Source: Adiantum capillus-veneris
Lineage: Eukaryota > Streptophyta > Polypodiopsida > Polypodiales > Pteridaceae
Reading direction: 5' to 3'
DNA length: 64,000 nt
Assembly: GCA_014529385.2 (NCBI GenBank)
Contig: CM043969.1
Coordinates: 71,210,176 to 71,274,175, forward strand
The notes under the pieces: model-generated
What the model saw: the letters and a program-made list of their open reading frames with translations, nothing else
Databases searched by the model: none
Told to the model about the DNA's origin: nothing
Shown: piece after piece, positions 33,735-45,286 of the stretch
How positions within the stretch are numbered: position 1 is the first letter of the stretch
Layout: each line of letters starts with the position of its first letter
Position numbers and translations under genes: made by a program

Positions 33735-34131
33735 TTGGTTTCTCTTTTCTTGCTCAAGAAGAGAGGTCCTCAAGCTTGCTACAAATGGTTGGTGTTATTA
33801 ATTGCAAAAGAGTAAGTAGAATAGGGATTTTTCATCCTTGAAGCACGCCAGCTTTATGCAGTTAACGGGGACACCGTCGAGAGCTATGGTCTTAATAATT
33901 GAGTCCTACGGGGCTTGCCTACAGCTTAACCAGTATTGAGCTATTAGAAGCTTGATAGGAACCGGTGCTATCTTGGGTCTGTTGAACCCTCTCTTCTATT
34001 ACTTGCAATTAATAATATTCGAGCCACGGGTATAGATGCTTGAGTGCTTATCTTTGAAGGTAAAGAGGAGTAGCAACTAGGGCTTGAAGTGCCAAAGTAC
34101 AAGTAAAAGTTTACACCTAAAATTTGCTAGT

Positions 34132-34217
34132 ATGGCTGACAAAGGAAAAGAGATTGAAATGAATGTTGATAGGTTTGATTTTGCTAATGAAAGAGCAACT
34201 AATGATAGAATCCTTGT
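34132..34217 (+). pseudogene. Start of a retrotransposon gag-like frame, truncated
   Basis: The frame MADKGKEIEMNVDRFDFANE begins about 400 bases after the primer-binding site, as a gag gene would. After about 28 codons the sequence becomes the 3' side of the minus-oriented retroelement. The gag identity rests on position only. Confidence 0.35.
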
Positions 34218-34420
34218 CCAAGAGGAAGATTCTTTGTGATCTGTCTTTGTTCTGTATCCTCTTGAGAGTTGTGGTAGACTTCAATATCTTTTGATGTTAT
34301 TCTGTTGTATACCTGCTTGTTAGGTATCCTAGGATATTGTCGAGGTTGATACCTTGTGGGCCTTCTTTCCTCATAGGGACTTGACGTTACTTCATATGAT
34401 CTAACCTGTGGTTTTGGCAC
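34199..34420 (-). pseudogene. Copy A: basic C-terminal tail
   Basis: MPKPQVRSYEVTSSPYEERR then PTRYQPRQYPRIPNKQVYNR. The Arg/Tyr/Pro/Gln-rich stretch is conserved in copy B (WVPKLQIRAYEVTSSSSQER then RPTRYQPQQYPRIPKKRVYN). Both continue to the same point, QEDxxxxRxIxK, where copy B leaves the window. Upstream in both copies is SSLVKVDDPVWIKD. No known domain. Confidence 0.45.
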
Positions 34421-34606
34421 CCATATCTGTCTGTTACCTCGATAGTACTCCTGTTCTTTTTAGCTCCATTGTGATGCAATCCATACCATGTGTTTGTCTT
34501 TCTGTGTTGATTTCCTGTCTTTAATCCAAACCGGATCATCGACTTTGACTAAACTACTCGGAACAAACACTTGCTTGACTTTCCTTTTCTCACTTGAGAA
34601 CTTTGG

Positions 34607-35558
34607 CTAAAATATCTTTAATTTTTTGGGTGTCTTCTTAGAGGTTTTAGTTGGGTCACCAATTGACTTGATGTTTTGAAAGCCTGACTTGCTTGAAGAA
34701 ACTGATCCATAAGGGTTCTTTGATGTAGAGGCATATGCTATCACACCTTTTGTGCTAATCGGTGGAAGGTCCACTTTGGCCTTACCTTTGTCTACAAGAT
34801 TTTTCTTTGATTCTTGTGACGTTTTCAACTTTGATTCCAGCATTAATGATACCTGTAAATGTTGTTGGCTACCTCTTGGAAAAGAGAGAGTTAGCATTTT
34901 ATCTTTTTTGTAGGCCTTGTGTTGGTCTAACCACTAATGTCCAAGGATGACATCTGCAGGCATTTCTTTTGAAGGCTTCATTTGAAACTTTACCTGCTCT
35001 TCATGATTCTGGATGCTAAGGGTAGCAACCATTTCTTTGACTTGTAGTCTTACCAATGATCTCTTTGTTATCTTGCTTGCCCTGAGCAATCTCTAGAATG
35101 CTCTGGATGTTGTCTGCAACCATATTGCACTTTGATTCTTTGTCCAATAGATAATTACATCTGACACTTGCTCCTTTTGTACTGCTAAGAACTATAGATA
35201 TTCTTGTTGTTGGTTCTATTGAAGATCTCTGTCTTGCTTTTGCCATCGTCTCATCTTGATCTAATTGTGTCTCTATGGAGGGTGACTTGAGAGTCTGTCC
35301 TCCAATCTGACTTGCATCGACTGATTCAGCTGGCAATGTTTGGATCTTTGGACTTCCTATTGCTTCTTGGTTGTTTATAACCTTGTTCTTCTGTACTTCT
35401 AGATTTGGTGGCATCATCTGCTCCATAGCTATCGTGGTTGCCCTTTGCTCTGTTTGATCTTCACTTGTTGTTGCCTGACTTGCCTTAATCTCTTCTGCAG
35501 TTCTGTTTGATGGAGATGAATTATCTTCAATGAGATCTGCTTTGATATTGATCTCCAT
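34607..35558 (-). pseudogene. Copy A: acidic region and retropepsin-like segment
   Basis: The minus frame 35016-35558 ends with ISIVLSSTKGASVRCNYLLD then KESKCNMVADNIQ, which fits the first strand of a retroviral-type protease ('V.ALLDTGS.CN'), but with Asp-Lys in place of Asp-Thr. Downstream ADVILGH-stop-WLDQHK fits the 'ADVILG.DWL..H' strand. The stop is TAG at 34934-34936. The frame 34607-34897 follows, Ser/Lys-rich. A working aspartic protease needs D-T/S-G, so activity is unlikely. Confidence 0.5.
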
Positions 35559-35965
35559 TTTAACTGTGTTGTTGTCTGCGGGTGACCATTGCTGGTCTTC
35601 ATTCTTGGTTGTCTTTGAAGACTACATCTTCATTGAATTTTGTATCTCTAACATCTTCTAGGCCATTGGCATTCCCATTATGATGTTGTCTGGCATATCC
35701 TTTGTTTTGATCACATGGAATTGATCTATGATGATCTGTGAACTTACTTCAATGGTGGTGGACATGATTCCCTAGCATTCTGCTTGTTTGTCTCCAGATA
35801 TGTCAATGAATCTAGGAGCATCTTCCAGGTGTGGTTGGCCACATCTTTTCCAAGTGCGAAAAGACTTGAGGTTCTTATCTAACTAAAAATCTAGCTTTAC
35901 TTCAATTGACAACTTTTATTTGTTTTAATTGGTGATGTTGCACTTGATCTTCTCAAGATTTGTGT

Positions 35966-36914
35966 CTAAATTGATTGCTTTTGCTGTAGCAGCATCCTTT
36001 GGTTGAGCTTTATCTGCATTTTCTTTGCTTTGATCACCTGCTTCAATTGATGTTGAATCCATTGACTATGATATTGCACTTTTTGTTGCAATTTATGAGC
36101 ATTATCCACCTGCACCTGAGTAACTTTTGATCTTAATAGATCCACTGTACTTTTTGGCAGAATCTGTCCCTTTGGAGGAGATTTCGGTGGTAACCTTTGT
36201 GTAGCTTTTTGGACTTTAGATTCTATTGACTTTGACTTTTTTGTCACTTGTTCTTGTAGCTTGAGGCTTTGCCTCACCTTCAGATAGTCTTTGACTTCAT
36301 TCTTACCATCCGTATTGGTTTGTACAAGGTGTCGATCTTGCTAGTACTCGTTACCATGTGCATCTAGATATGCATATGTGAGCTTGATAACATGTAACTG
36401 TTTGAACACTATTGGATTTGTCGGCTTTTGACTTTGACTTGTGAAGATTAGCTGAAAGTTTTGTCCCAGGTATTTATCTGTACTCTGATGGAATCTGGGT
36501 CAATTGGAAACTTACAACAACCATATGATCTTTCAATGGTTTCTCCTTTGAAGGAGTTTGTTAGTTAAAGGCTCTAGGGCTTCTAACTGGTGTAGCATTT
36601 CCTTGTACATAGGCTGAGCTTGATGAATTTACAGCTCCCTCCTTCCTAGGGTGATCACTATAGCCTGCTTCATTGTAAGAGTTCAAAATTGTTTGGTTTT
36701 GGTTTAGTCTCACCTTCGAGGACTGTGAAGGTACACTTTGGGTACCATTGTTGATGTTTGGCATGTGTAAACCTTCTGCATAGCTGCCTATGTATCTCTG
36801 TGAAACATGACAAATTATTCCCCAAGTCAAGCTATATATAGAATCATCTTTGCCCTGATATTGTCTATCACATGGGTCTCCTATGATATGAGCTTCTTTG
36901 GTTTCAAGACCCAA
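35966..36914 (-). pseudogene. Copy A: central linker region
   Basis: The minus frames at 36561-36914 and 35966-36277 match the plus frame 60537-61499 in copy B. They include AHIIGDPCDRQYQGKDDSIY, another repeat-motif unit, then a Ser/Asn-rich linker (NSYNEAGYSDHPRKEGAVNS) and a Lys/Gln-rich basic segment (KSIESKVQKATQRLPPK). The last could bind nucleic acid. Function is unknown. Confidence 0.5.
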
Positions 36915-37551
36915 GGCATCATAGATGCTAAACTTTCATCTATATCTATGATCGTTTTGGTCAAAGTAAATGCTTGTTTGGTCACAACATCAAAGTTTGA
37001 TTTTCGATGGAGGAGAGTTTGACTCTGAATAGATTTTTGGGTTCACTCGGGTAATATCCTTTAGCTCTAGAGAGGATGGCTATAATAGATTCTTTCCTCT
37101 AAAATGAACCATCCTTTTTTATCTATATCACTGGATGCACTTCTATGAGCTGGTATGTGGGCCGTTCAAACACTAGTTACTTTTCTTTGTACAGTTGTCC
37201 TTTTTGGTCTACATAGTGTGCATATGAATTATGGGTGCCATACAAAGCTAACATCATTCTGTTTGATGTGTCCCTTAGACTCGTGAATGATTGTACACTT
37301 GTGGCAGTGGATGCAAAATCATTTGCAAACCTAACAATCTTTTCAACATTCGGTGCTATCTGGACACCTTGCTTAAATTAATGCAGATTCAAAGAATCAA
37401 TTTTAAGCTTTTCAGGTACATGTGCATCTTTATGTTGATTTTGAACTTGCAGTGTTTTTACTAGTGCTTCTAATGATAATGCAAAATCATATGATTGCAT
37501 TAAATGTAACGAGTTAAATGCACTTACATCAAGATTCGCATTTCCAATTTT

Positions 37552-38218
37552 CTATGTACCTTTCTTGGCAGTTGATGTGTCCTTGTTGTCTGGATTTCTT
37601 AGTAGAAAATCTTCAAAAAAATGTCCACCTTTTCGTCTACGATCTGAGCAATACGCCATGACTAGTGGTATTTCACTTGGTTCTGTCATGACAAGCTCTT
37701 GTTGAGAAGTTTCTGCTTCTATGCTTGCCAAGTTGTTGGCTTCTTCTTTTAGAACACTAAGCATCAAGTTGTAGACTGCTCCATCTTGACCTTTGTACCG
37801 TCTTTGGCTTTGTTCTCCAATTAGACTACTTTTTATTGGTTGATTTGTTGGATCTTGCAATTCCGGCTCTCGACTATAGGTCTGACCACTGTAACCCATG
37901 TACAATGACCCTGATTGCATATGCACCCACTGTATGTTTTGATGGCTTGTGCAAATTTCTAGATAAACACGGGTTAATTTTTTGAACTTCTATATGCACG
38001 TCATCTTTAAGCTTGCAATACCTAGCTCCACTAAAGTCTATAAACATCTGGGAATTTTCTGAGTCTGGCTTTACTCTAATCAATAGAATCTTGGCTCCTA
38101 TGCTCCTTTTGCTGCACATTAAGTATCTATGGCCTTCTAAATCTGCATATAAGACTATCTCCATTGTAGCCATATAGCTGTAAAATCTGCTCCATCGCAG
38201 TTGTGCATGTGTTGCCAC
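37552..38218 (-). pseudogene. Copy A: repeat-motif region and decayed zinc knuckle
   Basis: Two overlapping minus frames give the same protein as copy B: VLYADLEGHRYLMCSKRS, MFIDFSGARYCKLKDD, LYMGYSGQTYSREPE and RYKGQDGAVYNLMLSVLK, each carrying the D-x-x-G-x-x-Y core. The knuckle reads MAYCSDRRRKGGHFFEDF, so three of the zinc ligands are lost compared with copy B. The frame ends at a TAG (37552-37554) that is also present in copy B. Confidence 0.6.
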
Positions 38219-38560
38219 TGCTACTAGCTTGCTCTGCTGTACTTGAACTCTCGGCTTGATTTGAGTCTATGTTGGCTTAATCTGTAAAACCTGTCTCCTA
38301 GCAGATTCTGGTGTGATTAGCAAAATTTCTCTTGCTCAAGTTTTGATAAAACTACTTATGTCAAAGCACTTTTGCAGTTGACTACTCTTATACTCACAAG
38401 AGTTGATTAACTCTAGCTCGACAGTGTCAGAATTGATATGGGCCTTTGAAATGATGAAAATATGGGCTTTGAATAGCCTAATCTGCAATCTACCATGATT
38501 TGTGCCTCTATTCGTCCAACTGGAAGCTAATTTGCAATGCAATCACTTGCACCTGCCCGT

Positions 38561-39873
38561 TTTCGGTTTGCACAATGACCTCTAGTCCCTAGCGTTCTTT
38601 GTTTGAACTGTGTGAACACTGTCCAAAATTGGGCTAAAACAGTTATGTTCTTGGCCAAAAAGATTAAGTCCAGTTCCCAAAGATTTTTCGCAAAATCTAG
38701 CTCAAAATTTTGAGCTTCAATGAGTTTATAATCCTGATTTGTCGGTCTTTTGCTTGATTTTGATAAATTTAGAAATTTTTCTGTGACACACGGCTTTGAG
38801 TTGACTGTTTTCTTGCTTTTTTCAGCTGCCCTTCTGCTATTTCTTGCTTTTTATTGTTTATAGCTTTTCCGCGATAGGTTCGGTGTGATTCTCTCAACGG
38901 TGTGTTTTTTGATTTTCTGGGTCTTTCTAGATTTTTCAACGACTTTATTTTTATTTTTATTAATTTTTTGTAAAATTTTTAAATTTTTGGTTTTTTTAAA
39001 TTTTTTTGGAAAAGTTTCCCCGTGGAAGATATTGCAGTTCAAAGTTGGAAGGTGTTGCACACCCCCAACAAATAGGGCAGCTGATGACAAATGGAAAAAA
39101 GAAATATGGGAGAATAGATGTAAAGAGCTTAGGTTGGTGAGCATGCTTGTCTTTTTGGATTGCAAATCGGAGCTTTAGAGGGCAAACTATGGCATCATAA
39201 GGTTTTTTGAGGGTCAGCTATGTGCCCACCCAACTGCATTGGGAATTGAGCCACATGGCATCCTTAAGGGCCTGACTAGGTTCAAAAGGGTAGTGTGCAA
39301 TGTGCAAAGTTAGTAGCAAGTGACAACTCTCCATTCCAGTTCTCGAGCGCCAAGTTACAAGTGAACAAAGCTGTGGGCAATTGCCCGAAGAAAGGTACCA
39401 GGTGATTTTTTGTGTTTTTGACAACCTCGGTTTGCGGCCTTGGGAGGATCAAAAGGTGTCAAGGGACGGGGTCATCAATGGGAGCTTTTGGCCGATTTTT
39501 ACAATGAGGCAATCGGGCTTGTGAGCACCAGATTGTGGGACTCAAAAGACATTGGCAGGTTTTTGTGAGACTTAAAGGGCCATGGATCCAGTGAGTGCCA
39601 CGTGGAAAGTTAAAGATCCCACATGTGGGGTTGCCGGGCCAGAGGGCAGGAAAAAAGACCGAAAACGGGCACTAGTGAGGAATATCCAAAGGAGAGGGAG
39701 AGAGAGACCTCTCCCATCTCATGGTAATGGTGAACTTATTGCGGGCGTGATGGTGGTTTTGGCTCCGGGTGGCGACGCTAGCTGTGTTGACAGCAATAGG
39801 AGAGAATTGGGTGCCCGATGGGGTGTCCACGCTAGGGAGGTGTCTTGACCGTCCAAGTACCCCCCCACCCCCC
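38561..39873. other. Non-coding stretch between copy A and the LARD-like element
   Basis: T-rich from 38870 to 39020, then moderately GC-rich. Short frames on both strands have no motif. Part may be the 5' non-coding end of copy A. It ends in a C-rich tract in which the next element inserted. Confidence 0.45.
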
Positions 39874-40180
39874 TATTAGAGTTCATATTCCTGTCTAGTA
39901 GTAGCTCCGGTATCTCCCAGGAGCAGATTAGGGAGTGAGGGTTGTTTTGTGGTTGTTCCCAGCCAGTGTGAGGTTGTTCTCTCATGTTAGGTCATGTCTA
40001 GCCATGTCTAGCTTGTGTTTTGGCTTTGTTCCATGGTCACATAGGCTCCTGGAGGCCTGGGATAGTTTATCCCAGGCTCACCCTATTTTTCCCCATGTAT
40101 CTAGTACCCTTCCCCTATTTTACCCCTTTTTCCAAGGTCATGGAGCCATATAGCTGGGTCGGGCAGATTTGGATGGTTCC

Positions 40181-40189
40181 TATATATAG
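40181..40189 (+). promoter_or_regulatory. TATA box of the left LTR
   Basis: TATATATAG, present at the same place in the right LTR (44628-44636), followed in both by CACCAGGGGGTCAC or ACACCAGGGGGTCAC. The U3/R boundary is expected about 30 bases downstream. Confidence 0.65.
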
Positions 40190-40274
40190 GCACCAGGGGG
40201 TCACTTCTTTACACATGCTTGCAGTGTCCAGAGGGGGGCGACTTCCCTTGGGTGCCCCAGAGGGGTTTGGTGCA

Positions 40275-40370
40275 GATCAGCCTAGCGTTTCTCTTCTAGA
40301 TCAGCCCACCATTTTTGGTGCAGATCAACCCAACGTTTTCGGCATGGATCAGCCTAGAGTTTTCTTGCAC
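40275..40370 (+). repeat. Four-unit 24-bp tandem repeat in the left LTR
   Basis: Four exactly spaced units each start GATCA(G/A)CC and contain a T-rich core. In one frame each unit gives an octapeptide starting D-Q-P (DQPSVSLL, DQPTIFGA, DQPNVFGM, DQPRVFLH). The same array occurs in the right LTR at 44722-44817. It lies just after the expected transcription start. Confidence 0.85.
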
Positions 40371-41022
40371 AACAGCTCAGTCCCAGTGCTTTCCTTGGGC
40401 ATCAGATGCAGTGGGCAGCAGGCACCCTTCCTAGCGTTTTCTCCTCGGGGCATCCCTATGGTGGACGATCTTATGCACAGGCAGTGCATCTCTGATGCTG
40501 GCCTAGGAGAGCAGAGGATTCCTTCTCCCTCTAGAGGGCAGCCATATGATGATAGCCTTGAGCCTTGATTCCTCTCTCTCTCCAGATCCATCCTTTTGCT
40601 GGGAGGAGATGCAGCTCAGTCCAGTCCATGTGGAGAGCGTGAGTCCATTCCATGTGGAGACCGTGACAATGGTCTCGTGTGCAGGGGCACTTTGTAGTGT
40701 CAGTAGCATTCGTAGTTGTGTGTGTCCTCAGGTCTATCCATTGGCATGTCAGTTCTATGCCAAACCACCCTTGGTCTCTTGTATGAGCAGATTGTTATCA
40801 GAATGGAGAGCCTTTCCCAGATCTCTCTCTCTCTCTCTCTCTTTCTCTCCCTCTCTCATTCTCAGATGTCCTGTCTCATTCTACCTATGTGATCTTTCTT
40901 CTACACAGGTGTGCCTTGTTCATGTGTTTAGCATTACAAGTGTTCTAGATTGGAGTCAAGGTACCCAATGAATCACGAGCCATGTGTTTTCCTCATTGCA
41001 TCTTCCACTGCCACCTTTGACA

Positions 41023-41036
41023 TGGTATCAAAGCTC
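41023..41036 (+). other. Primer-binding site
   Basis: TGGTATCAAAGCTC directly follows the left LTR. It differs from the complement of plant initiator-Met tRNA (TGGTATCAGAGC) at one position. Confidence 0.8.
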
Positions 41037-44000
41037 TATGGTGTTACGAACACCTGATTTCTCGGATATGGCTGAAGCTTGCTGTTTAATTTTGGGTTTC
41101 TCCAAGTTTGGGGCAGCTTTGGGTTTGTGGAGGCCTTGGATCTTTGTCTACGACTTCCCCACCACTACCCTTGATTACCCCAACCTCTCTTCATCGAGTG
41201 GAACCTTATGGAGACTCCAAGATGTGTAGGAATGCTAGATTGCTTTAGTTATCCTGAATAGAGTCATGTTACCGTGCTTTCCTGCAAGGAGAGCAAGCAT
41301 GCGGCTGTTGAATCTAGAGGGGGAGCTACTCATTTCCGACGGCTTAAAGAGAATTGTTTGGATGGTAGTAGGATCTTCATCCCTTTTGGAGGAGCTTTCT
41401 ATGGCTGTGTTTTCTTTGAGAAGATGGATTAACAGATTGGCTTTGCCTTTTGCAAATGCACGTCTTTCTTGGAATTGTCGACGGATCTTCCTATCCTTTG
41501 TGTAGCAGGTTGATAATTCAGTTGCCACTTTTGTTCCAGATTGTGGATTATGGATAACAGAGGGGGATTTCTTCCCGAGTTGAAGCACAGGATGTTTCAT
41601 GAATTTTAATTTTCCATCTCAAGATGGAAGTTCCAGTTCCGGCTTCAATAGACTCTTTTTTATCTGGTATACAGCAATTCAAGTACATGTTCCAGTGCAT
41701 GTGTTGGATTTGGATTTGCCAGGCAGAGGTGGATACTTCTACTTCCAGAACCACTTCTTGTTTGATCATCTGACTTCCTTGGATGAGGTTTAGAGGTGGA
41801 GCAAGTGGTGCCAGACCCTTAGTCAACAATGAAAACAATTCGAGGAGGTTATGTTGAAGTATGGACCCTTCCTTTCTCCATGGTTTCTCCTTTCCCCAGT
41901 GGTAGTGTGGCCCTATAGAGTTGGTCACTTCCTTGCCCTCTTGTGAGCTTGTCAGTATCAATTGTGGGTCAATTTATAATCCTTGTCAGCTAGTCTACAC
42001 CAATTTTTGGGACAAGTTTACAACAGATTTGATGACTGACAGCAGATTTGTCGAGACCCTTTTGGATGATAGGTTTTCACATAGTGTCGACAGTTAGTGG
42101 GGACATCTACTCCCACAATCAACAACATTTGGATGCCTCTTCCAATACATCCCTTTGGAGGGATCCAACCTTGGGGACAACCCTTTCTTCATGTGTGCAG
42201 ATTTGGCCACGGATGGCTAGTATAGCAGGTTCTTTCCTTGCAATTTTATGTCCAATTCTTTGGCATGTGCCCTAGTGTCCTTCACGGGCTAGTTCCCCGA
42301 GCCAGTTCTTTCACTCTCCATTTGAGTATTGGAGTTATGTTGTGAAGTACAAAGGATAGTTTTCTATTGAAGATTTGAAGGAAGCAAGTTACAACAGTAG
42401 GAGTATATGTGCTATTCCGAGTTTGTATGCAGTTTGACATTTTGTATAGGATTGTACCAACTGGTTTGATCTTGGCAGATGTAGAGATATGGTGGACATT
42501 TGGTTTGATCTCAGGGAGTTTGCTTGAGTAGCTATGTCTTTTTGTACCTTGACGGCTTCTTTGGCAAACATGATCCTTAGGCGATGACCTTTCAACTCTT
42601 GCTATTCTTTGCAGTCCGAGTTTACCGGCGGTGTGATTCTCTTTGAGTCTCGAGGTTCATGAGATCCAAGATTTGCTATTCATTTTCAGAGGAAGCAGTT
42701 TTACTCCACGTTGTCTCACATTTCTTTCTGGTGGTACTTATTCTCCTTCCCCACGATTGAGCGGGAAGGAGACTTCCTATCTTTAGGGGAGTTCTCAGAT
42801 TTAGCTCTTGAAATTTCAGCGTCAGTGCTTGCTCTATTCTGACGTGGGTTGAGTCACTTGCTACCTCGGAGCATACTTTTGAGGATACTTCTCTTTTAGA
42901 GGGGTCTTCCAGGTTATTATCTTCAGTCGACTAAACTGGTGCTCCATTCAATGGAGTACCACACATGGTGTCTTTTAGTCCTATGTTTCCCTTGCCCATT
43001 TCTTACGGCTTTGGATGGTGTGCTTGAGCCCACAATGCAGTTATTATCTTGGTGGATGTTTTCCCTTAGCCATTTCGGTGGTTGCCTCGTCTTTAGGATT
43101 TGTGGTGTGATGGTTGCTCTTCATAGTGCACCCTAGAAGTAGTTCATATGCCTCATCTTCCAGATCGATCCTTGGAGACTGTACCATACAAGACACACCT
43201 ACTTTCCTTATCCTTAGACTGGCATGTTCTCTTTTGTACATGTGGATAGTGGCCCTTCTTGGACTAGGAACCAATTACACTTGGCCATGGCATTCTTCAA
43301 AGAGGGGAAACAATCTTCTTGTTTCTCCCAGAATTGGTTCTAGGTTCTATAGGTATATCATTATCATTTTTCCTTTCGAATACACCTATCCTTGGTGATC
43401 CAATTACACAGGCAGAAACTATTGGAGAGTTATGACAATTATCCATGGTTCAGTGTTCTCCCTTCAGAGGGGGATATGGAGCCAGCTTGGGAGATGGTTT
43501 CTGTGTACTACTTCATTTCAGTTCTTGTGGTTCCATGTGTAGCAGACATGATTGACAGTCTATTTGGTTGCTTTCTACAACACCCTGTTCTTCTCTTGTA
43601 GAGCTTGGGAGCAGGATCTTCTTTTGATCTTGCTGCGTTAGCTGTAGTCTTAGTATTGATATGTGTTTCCGTTACTCCTGAATGTTTTCCCGATTCCCTC
43701 TAAAAGTGGGGTGAAATTATCTCGGGTGGTGTTCCAGACAGATCAGTTACAGTTTCACTCTCAGTTTCAATGAAGTTTCTTCAGATATAGTTAGCAGATC
43801 ATCATTCTATATGGTGGTTGGTGCAGTTCTTTGGTTAATAATAAGAGGACTTATAGTTCCATAATAGCCTCAGATTATTCCCTTCCCTTGGACTTCCGTT
43901 GCAGCTTGGATATTGGCATGTGGTATATGATCAGAGGTGCAAATTTTTTACTCTTTCCTTGAGGGTGGAGTACTTGAGAGTTGGGAAATAATCCGGATAT

Positions 44001-44310
44001 ATTCCTTTTATGCATTTTACTTTCAGTTTGGACGTATACTCTTGGAGAGGCTAGCAGCAGTACCTTCTGCAGATGCTAGTTGTTCAACTTGTGAGTCGGT
44101 TGGCTTGAGGAGATTCTTAATAGAGCTGGATTTACTTAGACACCATTATACTTCCCGGACATCTTTCAGGGGTAGTGGTTGGATGATACAAAGGCCATGT
44201 ATTGATTCGACCTCAAAATTCTATAGTAGATATCCTCATCCACAAAACCCTCTCTTTATAGTTGCAGATTGCTCACTCTAGGTCCTTGGACCCGTTTCTC
44301 GTCCATGATC
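41037..44310 (+). other. Non-coding interior of the LARD-like element
   Basis: Both strands carry short frames (for example 41235-41600 and 41548-41961 minus) without any retrotransposon motif. A gag-like start cannot be confirmed: the frame MAEACCLILGFSKFGAALGL near 41070 is short and unrecognised. Composition is T-rich on the plus strand. Nothing else is seen. Confidence 0.7.
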
Positions 44311-44320
44311 TGAGAGGGGA
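44311..44320 (+). other. Polypurine tract
   Basis: TGAGAGGGGA directly precedes the right LTR, where plus-strand DNA synthesis would be primed. Confidence 0.75.
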
Positions 44321-44986
44321 TGTTAGAATCCATATTCTTGTCCGGTGGTAGCTATGATATCTCCCATGAGCAAATTAGGGAGTGAGGGTTGTTTTGTGGT
44401 TGTGCCCAGCAAGTGTGAGGTTGTTCTCTCATGTTGGGTCAAGTCTAGCCATGTCTAGCTTGGGTTTTGGCTCTGTTCCATAGTCACATACGCTCCTCGA
44501 GGCACGGGATATTTTATCCTAGACTCACCCTATTTTTCCTCATGTATCTGATACCCTTCCCCTATTTTACCCCTTTTTCCAAGGTCATGGAGCCATAGGG
44601 CTGGGTCGGGCAGATTTGCCTAGTGCCTATATATAGACACCAGGGGGTCACGTTTTTACACATGCTTGCAATGTCCAGAGGGGGGCGCCCTCCCTTGGGT
44701 GCCCCAGAGGGGTTTGGTGTAGATCAGCCTGGCGTTTCTCTTCCAGATCAGCCCAACATTTTTGGTGCAGATCAGTCGAGCATTTTTGGCATGGATCAGC
44801 CCAACACTTTCCTTGCGCATCAGATGCAGTGGGCAGCAAGCATGCTTCCTAGGATTTTCTCCTCGGGGCATCCCTATGGTGGATGATCTTATGCAGAGGT
44901 AGTACATCTTTGATGCTCGCCTAGGAGAGCAGAGGATTCCTTCTCCCTCTAGACGGTAGCCATATGATGGAAACCTTAAGCCTTTA

Positions 44987-45066
<80 letters not shown>

Positions 45067-45240
45067 AATCCATCCATGTGAAGCCAATGACAGTGGTCTC
45101 ATGTGCAGGAGCAGTTGGCAGTGTCAGTAGCAGTCACAGTTGTGTGTGTCCTCGGGTCTATCCATTGGCATGTCAGTTCTATGCTCGACCACACTTGGTC
45201 ACTTCTATGAGCAGATTATTATTAGCATGGAGAGCCTTTC

Positions 45241-45286
<46 letters not shown>

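Larger units (their letters stand above)
34199..38560 (-). mobile_element. Y/D/G-repeat retroelement, copy A (minus)
   Basis: This 4.4-kb stretch is colinear, on the minus strand, with 59060-64000 on the plus strand, so the two form a large inverted pair. Shared frames include a Y-x-D-x-x-G-x-x-Y repeat region, a zinc-knuckle region, a basic Gln/Lys-rich region, a retropepsin-like segment (LLDK..., and VILGH-stop-WLDQHK) and a basic tail. Gag plus protease order points to a retrotransposon, although no RT or integrase is visible. The lower-coordinate end is near 34199-34217. At the other end, similarity to copy B can be followed to about 38560. Confidence 0.7.
39874..41022 (+). repeat. Left LTR (1,149 bp)
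   Basis: It begins TATTAGAGTTCATATTCC, with TG mutated to TA (compare TGTTAGAATCCATATTC in the right LTR), and ends CACCTTTGACA. It contains a TATATATAG box at 40181-40189, a four-unit 24-bp repeat at 40275-40370 and a short CT tract near 40829-40845. Confidence 0.9.

Noticed and set aside
34199-38560. Integrated pararetrovirus (caulimovirid-like) copy
   Set aside because: Gag-like knuckle plus protease would fit, but no movement protein, RT or RNase H motif is visible and the repeat motif is not a caulimovirid feature. A retrotransposon derivative is simpler.
40020-40568. A 182-codon protein encoded in the LARD left LTR
   Set aside because: It begins with TTG and the right LTR does not keep the full frame. 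Only the D-Q-P repeat part is shared, so it is reported as a DNA repeat.
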